A stretch of 64,000 bases of DNA from Ancylostoma caninum. Its lineage: Eukaryota; Nematoda; Chromadorea; Rhabditida; Ancylostomatidae. The stretch is taken from positions 496,001 to 560,000 of the forward strand of contig JBAJFG010000190.1 in assembly GCA_037903475.1 (NCBI GenBank), written 5' to 3'. Below are positions 36,201 through 51,200 of the stretch, piece after piece (positions within the stretch are counted from its first letter, which is position 1; each line of letters starts with the position of its first letter). Made by a program: the position numbers and the translations under genes. The notes below the pieces were generated by a model. That model saw only the letters and a list, made by a program, of their open reading frames with translations. It did no database searches and was not told where the DNA came from.

Positions 36201-39200
36201 CACAGTATGCTCGATCCACATCATCCCTGTTGTAAACAGGCATGTCGTTGGGTGATTCGGTGTGATCAGACGCCCGCTGCTAGGGATCATTCATTGGGTC
36301 TTTGGTGATTCACTAGCACCCCATTATAGGAATGCATTTCATCTCTTAAGTGGGAACTTTCGGGAAAGCTTCTTTTAAAGGCATTTCCTAGGATGTCCTA
36401 GAGTCTATTCGCTAATTATCGCTTTTACATTGTTGCTAAGCCTTCCCAGCAACATGCGAATGCTAAGAGCTTCGAACCGGCTTCATTTCTGGGAAAATCC
36501 TTGTGCACTGATTGTGTAGTTCTGCAGCTGTGAAAAAAAGCTGCGATTAGGTGGGTGTTCTACCTCGAACTGATTAGAAATGGCTGTTAACCTTCTTTGT
36601 CTATGGCAAAATCTCGCCTCACGTATGAATATCTTTCCGGGAAGGTCCAGCTTGCACGATTTTTCGTAAGAAATTCGTGGAGATTTTGGAAAGGTGTCAT
36701 TTGGAAAGCTGTTACTTTCCCCCTGAGTTTTCCGACTTAGATGAAACTACAGTTGCTACCTGACCTTGTCACAGTAACCATAAAAGGAAAAGACAAGGAG
36801 AATAATTATTTTCATCAAAGCGGGTTACTCGTTGACCCCCGGAAGCTTTAAGGTTTTTGTCTCATTTTCCTTACATTACCGTTATACTAATTCTATGATA
36901 TCGCATGTCAAGGGATTCGTCATCCTAAGTTCAAAAAAAGTTTTATCCGTGGGCATGAGCTGCTGAGCCTCACTGGGGGAAACCACTAATCCTGTGGCGG
37001 CTGGCGTGTGTTCGGCTTGATTGGCTGACGAAGATACACACTTATGCTCAGCGAAGTATGCTTGACGAATTCTACATGAGCACAGCATCACAGGGGCAGG
37101 AAAGCAGCAGTAGCAACAGCAGTCAGATGAGAGAACGGTTGATTTCAGCTGTCGCAGGAGGACATCGATTGCCTCTACCGCGAGTTGCGAGTCACTAAAG
37201 AGAGCCACAACGTGCGCGTGGTGTTTGTGAAAGGGACGGACGACATGACTCGATTCGCCGTGGAAAAGTCTCTTTAATATTTCATTGCATGGCCACAAAA
37301 GCTTTCCATACGCGAGCTTCAGTTGCAGAACTCGCACACACCACATATAACTTGAGGGATTGACTTGCTATTAGGAGAAAGGTCGCTGCGATTTTATAAA
37401 AATGACTATTGGAATGTAATATACTTCTGTGCCAACCAGGTTGCTAGGTCGATATTTATTTTTTGCTACCTGATGTTTTGACGGAAACGTTTTCGGAGTC
37501 TCGAAGATGATATAACGACAAAGTATATAACATAAAATCTGTCAAATTCACCCAGGTTCAAAGCGGGAATTGCTTGTTTTTCATCTATGTCAGTCGACAT
37601 AGGGCGTAAGGTTCGCTAGTGCACGTTGGAAAGTTGAACTATTTTCAAGAAAACTGAGACTTTAAAAAATCCAAAATTCGAAAGTTATCAATATTGGGAA
37701 TGTAAATATCTAAATCTATCACTAACACTATTGAACAATTCGAATAACCCATTCTTGTTATTGTGCACTGAGAAGAACGTCGATTTCGAAAACTATTTTT
37801 CTGTGTCAACTTCTTCCTTCTCTTGCTACCATCACCTCCCTCCCCACCCGATTACTGCCTAATATTCCCCCCTTTCAGCAGCAATCAAGGGGAGAATTGC
37901 GGCATGTGGGGGAAGAAGGCTACTGCGAAAAAAATAGCTTTTGCCTCAGTGTATTACAGTGTTCGGACTGCGTTCTTGCTGCACGGTTATAAATTTTTTC
38001 GAACGCTGGACCTTTTCGATTATCCGGATTTGTCATCTGTTATTGAAACACTTAGACTCTCTCGGAATGAATGGTACCAATGACCTATTTTCGAAAGAGA
38101 CCCAACTCGTCATGCGAAAAAATTACTTTTGAGAAAAAAAGGCATATGAATGGATAGTTCGAATGAATCATTTTTTATGAACCGGAAAGGACGAGTTTGA
38201 AAAAACGACTGAGCAGTTCGGATGTTTGAATATTGGAACATGTGTCGATTATATTGGATGCGGTCACATGTACCCTAGGTTCGTTGAGAAGGCTTCAGCC
38301 GAAGGAACCAGAGTGGTGAGATGAATTTTTTTCTTCCACTTGTTTCGCCTTGATTTCGTAGGAGTACCGAAGACTGAACACGTCAAATTTATCCCGACAC
38401 CCATGAGCTCGTCTGCAGCTCATTTCGAACATTCTGCATAAAATTTTTATCACTCCAGCAAAAACCGTCGCGTGTCTCGTTTTTATTCCTCTGTAACAAA
38501 GTATTCGTCGATGCGGAAGACAGCTGGGACGTCCAGAGCAGAGCCTTCATTCGATTGTGCATGATATACCGCGTCAGGGATGCTATTCGTTATCGATTCC
38601 CATAGCAGCCACAGTCTCCAGAGGGGCAGCTCTCAGCTGATGAGCACTTTTAGTGCACTTTTTCGTGCAGGGTTTTATCGGTTCCATAGAAAAAGTGTGA
38701 CGGTTTGTTCGCTGATACCGAGGAAGAGGCGAGAACGGCCGACTGATGGGTAAATTTGGAGCGCTCGCGGTAGTTTTTATGTAAATTCACTTCGACGGGT
38801 GAGATGCGGTATCTTGTTGGCCTATATTTCCGAGTTAGGTTCAGTTGTGGTAAACAATGGGTGGAGAAAAATTCGTAATTCTCGATTTTTGTGCCAGTTG
38901 TACGGATAAATGATGAGAGCTTGTAAAACATATAAGTGAGTTCTTCATTCGGTTTGTAAAAATACTCATTTAAGAAGCTTTTCGGTGTCGCATGAAAATG
39001 AACGTTACCAATCGCCTTGAAGCGACGACTTCAAACTCCTGCGGTGTGATAAGCGCTAAGCGTTGTAGGAGACTACTAGTTATTTCTTACAAATAGCACA
39101 AAGTAGCTTGTTATTGTGGAAAAAATTTTCCAGGTTTGCCAAAAATTCAACGATGCTGGAAAATCTAAAATTCCTCGATGGGAACATATCTAATTACAAG

Positions 39201-42200
39201 CTATTTATTGTAACTTCATGTGTAATAATAGTAATAATTATAATAGCAAATGTTTAGGCTCCATCCATCAGTTGGCGAAACTGTTACACTTTCCCTGTTG
39301 AATTAGTAAAAACCTACAAAAAATCGTGCTCTAGAAATATTGTTAGTTTTTTTTGTATCTAGGGAAAATGATCTTATAAAGATTTGGTTACCAACTGTCG
39401 CTCTTCTGTGACTTTCGTCCTCACACTGAGCCAATTTATTACTGTAAAGTTTCACAGAAGTTCAAAATTACCATGAATACTTCGGGATCGAGGTTGGGTG
39501 TGGGGAGTAGTACCTGGAGATTGTGGCGCAGTTAAAGGCAAGGTCAGGACAGAGTTCCATCTTCCGAATTTCTGTTGGATTCGTAACCCATGGCGACGCC
39601 TGGTCGGAAGCTTTAGAAAAGTCCCTGAAAAAGTCCCACAGCGAACGCTCTCCATCGACCAATTTCTGTACGGCTTTTGCGGGTTCGCGGCACACGTGCT
39701 TTCAGATGACGTTATACGGCGCGCCCTACATGCTGTTTATTGCGCCGCCGTAGGAAAAATTCATATTTAAAGGACCGGTGGTCCGTTTGATGGGGTGCAA
39801 AGGTTTCACGAGGAGTGCGTTAGGCTGTATGTATCTGAGCGTTCACCGATGCACGCGCACGACTTTGGTCGCTTGGAGCGTGTTTTCCCATGGCCACAGT
39901 AATCCTCGGACGTTTTGTCCCTTATCTAGCGATAGAGCTTATATCTAGGTCCCAAACTTGAGATAATGCTACACATATGTTTTGGACTCCAGAGAGTAAA
40001 AAACCTGTATGGTCAAGATTTTGACCCGACCTTGCCTTTAAGCTCAAGGATTGGTCAATTCAGGCAACTGGCCAATTGCAGAGCTAGGTTTTCCTGCCTT
40101 TCCATCATAACGCTCCGCATCTTCGGCTTCGTTCTTCTCATACAAACTATGGAACTGTGGAAATGTGTGGTGACTGCTCAAATGGCGCGGTTTCTGGATT
40201 CCTGAGCTCTTTGTATTGCATCTCACTTTACTTCATGCCTGCCTGTTGGCTCGCCACATCCTCAGCAATCAGCATCTGTGAAGAAATAACAAAGCTATTA
40301 ATTTGAACGGAACAAAACAATAATCCACACAGTGGAAGTTAGGTTCAACAACGCATTAGTTTCGGATAAGTGGATGATCGAAATTGTTCTAATAGCATAA
40401 ACAAGTTGTTGGATTCCTGTATTTCATCAGGATCAATTTTTCAGGGTCCATATTCTGGGTACATGAGTTAATTATCCTGCAGGGCTAGGATTCACGATAC
40501 GACAACCAAGCAAACCATCGATGGCTAGCGTGATTGGCAATCGTAGAGACTAGTGGTGCTAGGAGACGCAGGACACGAAAGTTGGTTTGCTTGGCTGGTC
40601 TGCCTGGTTGTGCGTTCATGAAGCCCAACCCAGGATAACTGATTTTTCCGCCACAAAAGGGATTTGTTCTAGGTTTCCAATTACCTGCTCATGTGTTGAT
40701 GCAGTTTGTTTCCTATTGCATTATAGTTTGTCAAATCAAGGAATTTAATTTAACTTTAACGGCAACACGCCATAATTATTGCTGCTGTATTGAAATGCTC
40801 AGATTAAATTAAAATTAATGGCGACTGTTATGAATAGTTCACAGGCAATTTAACAATATATCACGAAACTAATATCCCGTGCTGTTTGTTCGCACATTAA
40901 AGGCAGTCACCTCGTATCATGGGCTGAAAGTACCAAAGGCTCTAGAACTCCTCGTCACGCTAATTCCAAACATGTACGTCAAAGCTCATAAAAATGACGA
41001 AAACCCGGTTTTCGGAGAGTCCGAAAGTGCAGTTCACGGACCACCTGGGCGGAGCGGTCCATGAATGTGCCTGCTCGCCAGCGTTGGCCAACACGTCTAG
41101 ACGTGTCCGATCGATGAGATCAACGGCTTGGCGCGTCCACTTGGCTCGACAAACTGTTACAAATCCCGTCCCGAAAAACATTTAAAAATAGGGTTCAGAG
41201 ACCTTTTGTAACATTTTGGGTATACCGTTGGATTCAGCCTGTCGAGTAGATTGAGAATCTTTTAAAAGCTCAGACACGAAAACGATGTGACACACTGCCT
41301 TTAAACCCCCTAGTGAATAACAACATGTTTGAAAAGGTAGTACGTTTCTGGTTTATGACGCCAACCTGAACTAGTGATCTTTACGGAACAGAGCATTTAG
41401 ACGGAGGTGATTAAGGGGGATGTGTTTGGTTGTATGTACAGAAATGTAAATTTTGCCCTATCACTATAGCCACTAGGTATTTGCTTATTTTATAATTGGA
41501 GGGAATGTTCATAGCCAAAGGATTTCTTCTCAGTTCTGTAGTGATATACAAAAGCCTTGGCAAGTTTTCCATTTCAAATTGTCGTCGTTTCTCTGAAAAA
41601 GAGACACAAACGTGCGAACATACACCGTAGAATCTGCAGACTTAATCGATCCGTGAGAAGAATTACTTCTACATATTTGTGGCGGGGTCCTTAAACGTTC
41701 TTGCAAGGGTTTTACGCTTCTCGCACATGCAGAATGAAGGAGTTTCTCAGGAAGAATTGTATATATTGTATAATTTTGCTATCCTTACGATTATTTGTTG
41801 TCGCTTACTACCATGTGTGGATCAGACAATGTGTACCTCATTAGCTGGGAGAACTCGTCTGCTTCAAATCAGCGGCTTGACTATTGCCTTCTCATGACCG
41901 AGTATATTCCGCCAATGAGCTGGAACTGTAGAGAAATAGAACGTTTCTAATTTTGTCATCGTATTCCCTTTACTTTCTGTATAATTTTCGCCCATTGATC
42001 GCGGGGCGCGTTTTTCGCTATGCCGCCTTAGCTTGCTTGTTTTGCACTCAGGATGCGCGGATAATCCGAAATTCCGTAAAAAAACCTTTTCCATGCATTT
42101 GGCCTGGGAGTTTGTTCCAGCGGCGTTTTACGGATTTGTCTCCTGCCTCAATAGTATTTGGAAGCTTTTGTTCCCTTTTGTTACAAAAAAAAAACAATCT

Positions 42201-45200
42201 TCACATTGCCCATATTCTTCTTTACCGCCATCCTCCTGCTTTGACATTTATCGGGCCACGAACTAGGCTTCTCCATCATAGCATTCCAAAAAAGAAACTA
42301 ATTTGCCCGTGGCTCATTTCTAACCGACTGCCCGAAGCGCTAATGAGGAACGTCTAAACCCCTTCAGTTATGTGTGGTGTGTTCCGGCAACTACGAATGG
42401 AAAGCTGTTTTGGTTCGGGGAAATTCTCCACAGCAATTTCAGTAAAATTCATTTGTTATTCTCAGAATTTTCGCCGAGTATCATCCATGTCGAGTGGAGA
42501 TTGTGGACAAATCGTCGTGTCTCGTCAGTTTTGCGAGCCGAGCGGATTGCGTGCGAGTAAGTCGGTTCCACGTTTTTTGCTGTGTTACCTTATTATCTCT
42601 GGACCATTTTTTTCAATCTGAAAGTTCATTCGCGGTCAGCTAGCCGAGGTTCAAGTGTCCTTTCAAGGACGAGCGTCTCTGGTTACTTCTGCGGAGATAG
42701 AGACTGGGTACGGTATAGTGATTCTATTCATGGAGATGGGAGGGGCAGAGTCTTTAGTCTTCGAAGGTCATAATCCATGAGGTAGAGGCCAACGAGTAAT
42801 TTTGTATATTTGACAAGACGAGTAAGGCAACCAGTAATTGTAGCAGAGAGATGATTTACGAAAATTTCTTGATTTATTTACCTACCGGTTTTACTTCCTT
42901 TGTATTTTGGGGGTGGAGCATGTTCAGCGGTCTTTTCTATGGATTAAGGGAGCTTTTGACCTTTCTCAGCAGGAGAAGGTCCAAAGTATCTGTCATATGT
43001 TGGGGCATAATTGTTAGGATGAACTGGTTTATCCTCGCTTTCAGCTTTGACATTTTGAGTTTGTAAATGTAAGTTACAAAAAAACTGGTAAGTAACCAGT
43101 GAACCCTTAGAGCAGATGGATTGCGGGTAGGAGCAGAACAGTGACTGCCAGACTGCCCCTCTCATGCCAGCGGCATCAAATGCGGCTGATGCTGTTGAAT
43201 AGCAGCTGAAAGAAATGATTAATCTGGCAAACCGCTGACGTATGCGAATATCGCTGTCCTCCTCTATAATTAACTAATTTACTTGTTTGGTAATTTCGTG
43301 CTCCACTGTGTAGAATTGCAGATGATGATTGGTATGACAAAACCTCTGCGACGTTTTCGTGCCACAAGGGCAGCGGAAGATGGGGAATTGACGGATTCGG
43401 ATGGTGAAGAGGAAGAGGGACAAATTAAGCAGGAGAAGGGCGATGACGTGGCGTTGGTTGCTCATACTGGTAGGTTTACGTCGTATTTGTTTCGGAGTTT
43501 TTAGCTGGTAGGTGGTGAGAAGAAAATTTCCGGAAAGGGTCCAAACATCAAAAACCTTCCCAAAGAAAAAATTCTCTGTCGTGCTCTATTTCCACACGAT
43601 TTCCTTGTGCATCGTTAGTTTTTTCAAAAAAATTTCTGCATCATCTTTGCATTTTGTATTTATCTTCCGCACCCAACTTCTCAGTAATAGTACTGCCACA
43701 CGAACATCGTAGAAAATAGCTGCTACATCGTTGAATTACGAGTTCGAATTAGGTCATGCATCAAAAGATAAGGAGTTTTGGACCCGTTGCTTCGAACTGC
43801 TTCCAAATAAATAGCAAGAAACTGCCGATCCCGATGTTAAATGCTTGAATTCCTGTCTTTTTTAAAATAATTTTTATTTGTATCAGGAATATCTGGATTC
43901 ATTGGATCCGTTCCTGAAACGCGACGACCCAAGAATTTCTCTTACACTGCTGTGGAGATTGTCAGAGAATTTGAGCTGAAGATAATCTTAGCATGCGAAC
44001 AAAAAACTCAAGAAAACTATTGGATGCCATCCTCAGCGCGGGAGTGGAAGAGCAATAGACCTGGACTCATATCCTCTAGATTTTATTCAGCTGGAGAAAC
44101 GCACTCTGGCGGATTAGTCAGAACGGTTTTTGCTTTTCCTTTAAAGTTGGGTCAGGACTGTTGGGAACGGATTCACATAAGCTTTTCCTTATTCCCAAGG
44201 CAGTACATATATGTTGGACACGGCTCTGCTTTTTTCGGCACTTATCAGGAGTAGGATTGGTTTTATGCAGTATTTTTATATAAAGGCTTTCCCACTCATA
44301 TTATCTCTAATCATCCCTGGTCTAGGCAGCCATCTACGGTTCGTTCTGCGAGCTTCCTCTAGGTGAACGCCCGGGGTTTGTATTTAGATTAAAGAAGCTC
44401 TTGAAACACAGAGCTCGCCCCGGGACACTTACGTTGTCCGATGGCGTAGCCTAGACGTGAATATCTCAAAGATGCCGTTTGTGGTGTACCTAGACCTGGA
44501 TAAGCAGATGTCACTTGGGTAGTTGTAACATGTCTTGAAATTAATCAACGTGTATGTATTTCGTAGTAGAACGAAGCATCGTTAGCTACGCCTTTTCTGT
44601 TGAGCTGATTTCTCATTTAGCCGAAGATTTCAAAAGTTATTTGCATGATGTACCTGGTTGTGGAAGCACCCTGAGTGCATGAATGAACAATAAACAATAA
44701 ACAAATATCCAGAGGGTAAAGGCTGGGTTATGCCTATTGTTACTGGACTCTTCTCATTTAAATTACCTTCTTTTCTTTGGAAACATATGTGAAGCAAGCA
44801 GCATATTGAGAGAGCCATTGCAGTTACTTTGACATTCTGAATGCCAATACGTAGTTGAGCTCTACTGCAGCATTTTCCTTGTTCCTTCTCATTTAGGATC
44901 ATGGATCCATCTATTAGTGTGGAAATGCTGGTTGGCTGTTTGTTTACTTGCCTCACAGGGTGTGATATAATTCACACTTGAAAAAACTAACATCAGTTAA
45001 TAAACGAAGGTACCTTCATACAAATCAGTCTTCCGAAAAGTGGCAGTTTGAGTCTACACGTATCCCTGATTTTCCACACACTTTGTGAGGTGACATGTAA
45101 TTTTTGAGATTTTTCGTGTTTGAAGTAGCAAGAAAATCATTAGTTCAGGTACGATTGTCTATGAACATATGGACATATGAAAGCTGATTTTTCTCCCGAA

Positions 45201-48200
45201 ACTTTCAAAAGTTTGATCAATTTCTAATAGCGAATAGTTGTAATTCGATGGTTGCACGTGATGCTGTGTGGAATAGCAACTGAAAGTGATATGTTTTTGC
45301 GTCGTGAATAATGTTTATGTATTATTTGTTGTTTAATTAGATCATTCTTTAATCGTTACAAGATTCACATCAGTCAGAATCTTCTAGAATTTCCGCAAAA
45401 ACAGTGATAGTGACGAAATGGTTGCTAGTAATTAGTTCTGCAATGCCCACATATTTTTAGAATATGTACTATTGTTATGTGATTCGTTAGCGACGATGGT
45501 GCTCGTAGATGGTATGGAGGTCTGGGAAATGAGCTTCTACCGAAAAGGGGCTTGCGCTACACGAATTTCAAAAGTAAATTTACTTCGAAATCAATTTTAA
45601 GGTTAGTGGGATCTTGAGAGAGTTCCAGTTACGTGAGTTTTGTTGAGGCGCAAGGTAACTGCTGCCATTATTCTCCTATTTTTCCATCGATTTTTACTAG
45701 TTATTCTTGTATCTTGATAAATGATTAGTTTTCGATAGTTCTTCGGATTGAGTCCCACCCACTCTGTAGATTCCTTCTACTCTCCTCGTATGAGGTTCCG
45801 ATATAATTCCGACCTCTGTTGCTGGAGGTGGGAGCTTTTCCGCCTTATGAGAATTGAGCCAATTGCGCTAATGCTGTCGCAGGGGTATGAATGCCCGCTG
45901 GGATTCTCGTTACCTCGTTTCGCTCAGGGCTCGGCATCGAGCACTGAGTTTCTCCCATTTGTGAACAGGGAATGTGGGTGTGACAGAGTCAGTTGGAGAG
46001 GGTACTGTTCTCCGATTCGAACGCGCCAGGCGTCGGCGATTAGGGACACACGCGATATGGCTTGTTTGTGTTAGGCTTGCATAAACATCTGCCTCACGAA
46101 AGGCCAGCATAGGTCAGGCTGCACTGAATTTCGGGATTGTTCTGTTTTTCGGGGTTATGTTATGGGGATCCGTGGGTTGGAAGGAGGGGGAGCAATGTGC
46201 TGTGCCACAGAAAAAAGTTGCATTGTAGAACACATTTACAGCATTCCTGAATGAACTAGTACAATACATACAATGAGAACAGTGGTAAGCACAGACACGG
46301 GCCACCAGCTTCAATCAGTCAACAACCACTGATATTCATCATTCCGATTTTCTTCCGCCATACAACCAAGGGGAACCAAACTTCTGCTTACTTTTTTTTT
46401 GTACTGTATTCCTAACGTTTCGAAGTGCAACAGATTAAGATTACCATATTCTGTAGGGATCCGAACGTTACTAAACACGTATGTTAAATCCCTGCGCTAC
46501 TATGTTACGTAAGTCATATTTTAGAAGTTTGGCAGTTTTCAGGAATTCGAGAAAAACGGAAGGAATATAGCTTCATATAAATATTACCTTCACATTTTAT
46601 GATTGCAAACGTGATATCGCCCAGCAAGGTAATCTCTTGAAATCCTAGAGCTTTGGGGAAAATATTTTGCTTACCTTCAACAGTATGCATACTGCTGAGT
46701 AACTAGCTTTGATTGTGGATTTCCGTTGTGAAGGTCTTATTATGCAACTTATGCTCGCTATAATTTTAGATTTCTCAGTGCTTCTCTTATGGATGTGTCC
46801 TTTTCTAAACTTATTGAAATTTGCGACGCTAAAAAAATCCAGTATTATGTTCTTTCTATTCGCATAATGGATTATTTGTGCCTAATGTAGTATCTGCACA
46901 AGGATACGTGATACACAATGCATGGTCACCACTTGTGCACCTACATCAAACGGAATGAAAACTTGTATAGGCTTTTTTCTCGAACAATACCGTGGTAGTC
47001 ACCTTCATCATCAAATAGTTACAGCACGGTGCTCCTCTTTAGGTCACCGTTGAATCCACCGAATTTCCTGGAAAAATCATCTTCTGAATCATATTTCATT
47101 TCAGAATTTTGAGCTCGAAAAGATTGTGTTGCGAAAATTTAACTGCAAATGCAATTTTCACCTTATGCGTTGTGGAGTGAAAGGAGGAAAATGAAAAGTT
47201 TAGTTTTCTACCTTTCACCCGCATAGTACTTCAAAAAGAATAGCTCCTTGCATTTTAGAGAAATTATTCAGAAAGGGACCTCCAGCCAACAGATTTGCGA
47301 TTGCGCTTAAAAACCTGTTTTTTATGACTCCAGCTGCGCAATCACTTTCTAAGCGGATTTAGACCCTTATGTTCATTCATATTGCACCCCGAATTACTGG
47401 AATATTTGCTCATTTGTAATACAAGAGACAAAGGTGATGTGCCCTATTATTAAGGAAGTTAGGAGTCAACACAAAATTAATGCAGTAGAAAGCATGTACC
47501 TTCAACTTGGCTACCTTCGAGTGTAGGCCATGGGTACATTCCACACATTTTTTTGGCTTGGTTCGGGAGTAGATTTTTCCGAAGTCTCTCTTAGATCTGC
47601 CGGGGGTTTTCGCTGAATTTCTTCACTCTAATTCGCAAGGGATTTCTGGATTCTGCTCAGTGGCTCTGCATAGGCTGTGTTGAAGTGAATGTGTGAAGCG
47701 AGCTGAAATGTCTCACACGGCGTTCTCTTAGTCAGTGGTATATTAATAATCCATTTCCTGAGTCGGAGCGGGGAGAATTGTCTTCCGCTCGACCTATGCC
47801 ATGCGCTGTGTGTGCGACGAGCAAGCGAGGCTGGCGCGGACCTCATCTCATAAGAGAGGGACGGGCGCACGCGGGCGTGAGTGCAGTTATTATGTTGTTC
47901 GTCGCTTTTATACATATGGGTAGACTATTGTTAGGAGCGTGGCATTGTTTGACCTTCCAAGTCGTGCTCTATTCATTTGCCGAGTCGGTATTGTCCCCCA
48001 TTACCGGCGGCCTCACTACATCTTGTCAAAGAATCGTGTGTGAAGGATAAATGCAACTTCTACCGGGGTTACCGACGGCGTCCTGAGGGCAGTGTCCAAA
48101 TTCGGAAACGTTTTTGGATTTCCTACACAGTTCGAATCGTTAGATTATGCTAATCACAATAATGCAGATGATCCCTTGCAGAAATGCCGAAAGACACCTT

Positions 48201-51200
48201 TTTGAACTCTTTTTTTCCGGAGAGTTGACGAGGGGGATTGGGACATATGCCACATTCGTCACTGTTCTAAAGCGTAATTCTATCACGTTAGAATAGAGGT
48301 TTGTGGCAGATGCATATCATCAACTCTACCAAAATTTGGGAACTCAAAAGCGAGTTTTTCGGCACCTTTTTGTGGAATCATTCACATCATGGTGATAAGC
48401 ATCGTTTAGCGATTCTATTCATATAGAAATCCTCAAAGGGGTCCTGGGAAGGACACTATTTCTATGTACAAGAACCATGAGTGCATTCAGACGTTGTTAT
48501 GACGCTGTTGTTATCACATATTCAGCGATCGCCACGAAATTGAACCGACATCAACAGCTTATTACCCTTCTGAAGTAAAAGGCCGACAACTGGTCGTTAG
48601 GCTTAGCCGCCAACATGCAGAGAAGTCGTTCCGTGCCTACATTAAAGGATAGATTGTCAGTAAGTGCAGAGTAATTATGCTTGAAGCCAACAGCTAATAG
48701 CTTTCGCTGCAAATTTTCGGATTTGTTACCGTAGTCTTCTAATTTTCTAACTTTCTAGGCGATTAGCTTCAATTTTTGGCGTGCTTTAGGGATGAACTAA
48801 TTGGTTTCGTACTGATCAATTTATTTTTCTGCGGTTTTCTTCATCTAGCTCTCTATATTTGGCATTTCTCGACAAAAAGTATACGTTCACCGATTTTATG
48901 AGAGAGACGATCTTACAAATATACCTAGAACCGAACGGAGGCCGTGTAGTTTAAGTAATTTGATTTGTGCTCGAGAAAACGGTTCGAAAATTCGAATAAT
49001 CGACAAACAAGTTCCAACTCATCTTATCTCTCCCTCCCAGTAGTACATATTAGTCTTGTTCGAACATTCGACTTCTCGACCCTCTGAATCCATATATCCT
49101 ATAAAGAACCTACGAATCAAATCTTGGATTCGAATATTGTAAACAATTAAAATTAACGCTTTCACAATGCGAAGCAATAACAATTCATTCTATTCTCCAT
49201 TCAACGCACGGTTTTGAGGAATTTGCGCTTACTTCAGTGGATCTGAACTTCCATAAAGAGCCTATTTACTTACTCGTTCTGTTTATTGTATTTCCGGCCT
49301 TTTTTAAATCATATTCCTCTGAGAGAATGTAGTTGCATCAACGTGTGTATGTTTTGATTTATTTTAATTTGGTCGCTTCAATGTGTAACGCCTAGACCGG
49401 TGACGTGAAACTAGGGGAAATCATTGAGGCTACTACCTAGTGAATGTTTTGCCAAAACCAACTCCTGCGTAGGGTGTGAGTCATGAGCAACACGAAATGT
49501 ACTACATAAAATCAACAGACCTTTGCTGTATGACTCACGTTTCAGCGTGGGTGAGGGGTACAATTGTAAACCGTGACATGCTTGTCAAAATAAGAAAAGA
49601 TTTTGTTAATGTTATGTCAGAAACTAGGTATTCAGCGAGTAGGAGTACAAGAAAAACTAAGATTAGTCATCCTTTTCTCCGATATCTCCATGCCGCTCAT
49701 AACCCCACATATTCAGGTTAACGGGGACCTTCAAAATTTGCATGACATTGATTTATTTCAGAATTCAGAAAATATTTTAGGTAGGCCTCTGACTGACATT
49801 TTGAAATTGCGCAGTAAATTATCTCATACCAGGCTCGTACAAATCTGGCAGTAAATCATATCAGTTCACTGTTTTCCTTTCTAGTTTCAGTTCGATTTTC
49901 TGGTTTTCTAGAGAGCTAGTCGCTCCTCATAAATAGAACAGCATAAGGTAATTGTAAGCAATATATCTGAAAACAGACACAAATGGGGAAATCTCTATTC
50001 TCTTTAGGAGGAGAAGAGTGTCAACCCACTAGAATTGGCCACAAGATTGTATCTTAAGGAGTATTCATAGAATTTTTAGCCTTTGAGATTGTGCTAAAGC
50101 CTCAGTTTTTTTTTTCGAACGTGAAGAGCAGAAGTCGATTAATTAGTTTTATCCTAATCTACCAAAAACGTAATGGTTCTGAAAGACCCCATTGCGGCCT
50201 TTCGGAAGAGGATAGCGTAGTAGAGAATATGGTGTGTGGAAAGAAGTATGGAAGAAAGATTCATCGCAGGGAAGGAGAGCGATGGCAAAGAAAACAGCAA
50301 AATCCGTGTCATGCCATATGTTTTCATCATGGGGATAGGCTAATATGCATCTACGTACCTTCTTATATGTGTCTTGGGAACGCTGATGCCTTCGGCAGGC
50401 TCTCGTAGAATCATAGGGACTATTGTGTAGTTCCGAGGCATTAGTTGTCTTACAATTAGTCATGATGGTTATCGTACTTAAGTGCAGGCTCTAGTTTTGA
50501 TGAGCATAGTGTTTAATTCCACTTGGAACATGGGTTTTTTCATTCCTGGCCATCCACTCATCATTGTATTCCAGCGAATAGGCGAATGAATTAGTGATGA
50601 TTGAAAAAGTGTAGGAGAAGTCTGGGGAAGGGGGGGGGGGTGTGAGAGAGATAGTGGAAAAACCACATTTTCTTGAAACGAGCAAGAAAATAGAGCTGGA
50701 TTCGCTGAAGTTAGAAGAAGCACAAAAATCAGTCTTTGAACCCGGCTCAGCAAAGTAGTTATCCAACTACTGGTTTCCGTAAACTTTCATTGGAGCTTCC
50801 ATATTTATTGTTTTTTAATTGGCTACAATACAAGGTGACTTTAATCTGTGCTCAAGAGAAAGCGTCATAGTTCGTCAATGCTATTACGTGTGGGTTTTTT
50901 TTTTTCAAAGCACCAGGCATGTTTTTTCCTGCTCTTTTTAAACGGGCATGCGTCAATGTGCCTAATTATCCTGTTGTTGATTCGAGTATTATCACAAAAT
51001 GAAGGTTCTCAAAAGTGCAACGACATGTAGTAGGCGTCAATTACAGTTGTTGTGATGTTAGTTAGTGGAACGCAGGCTGTATAGGCGCATTTACTAATTG
51101 TGACAATCTCTCTAGGGTCTATGAGGCTGTAAATAAGTTGTTCTAGCGAGTTATGTGCCCAATTACAAGTAATTGCAGCAACAATGTCGTATTTCTGCAG

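Noticed and set aside
37149..37275. Exon ending in its own TAA as the C-terminus of a short gene
   Set aside because: Splicing at 37268 joins in phase to 42466 and restores the NCBP3 domain spacing, so the TAA is probably intronic.
39452..39770. Overlapping open frames on both strands
   Set aside because: Three frames are open at once with no splice or family support, so none could be chosen.
42033..42357. 134-codon and neighbouring open frames
   Set aside because: Hydrophobic, compositionally random, no splice sites; intronic noise.
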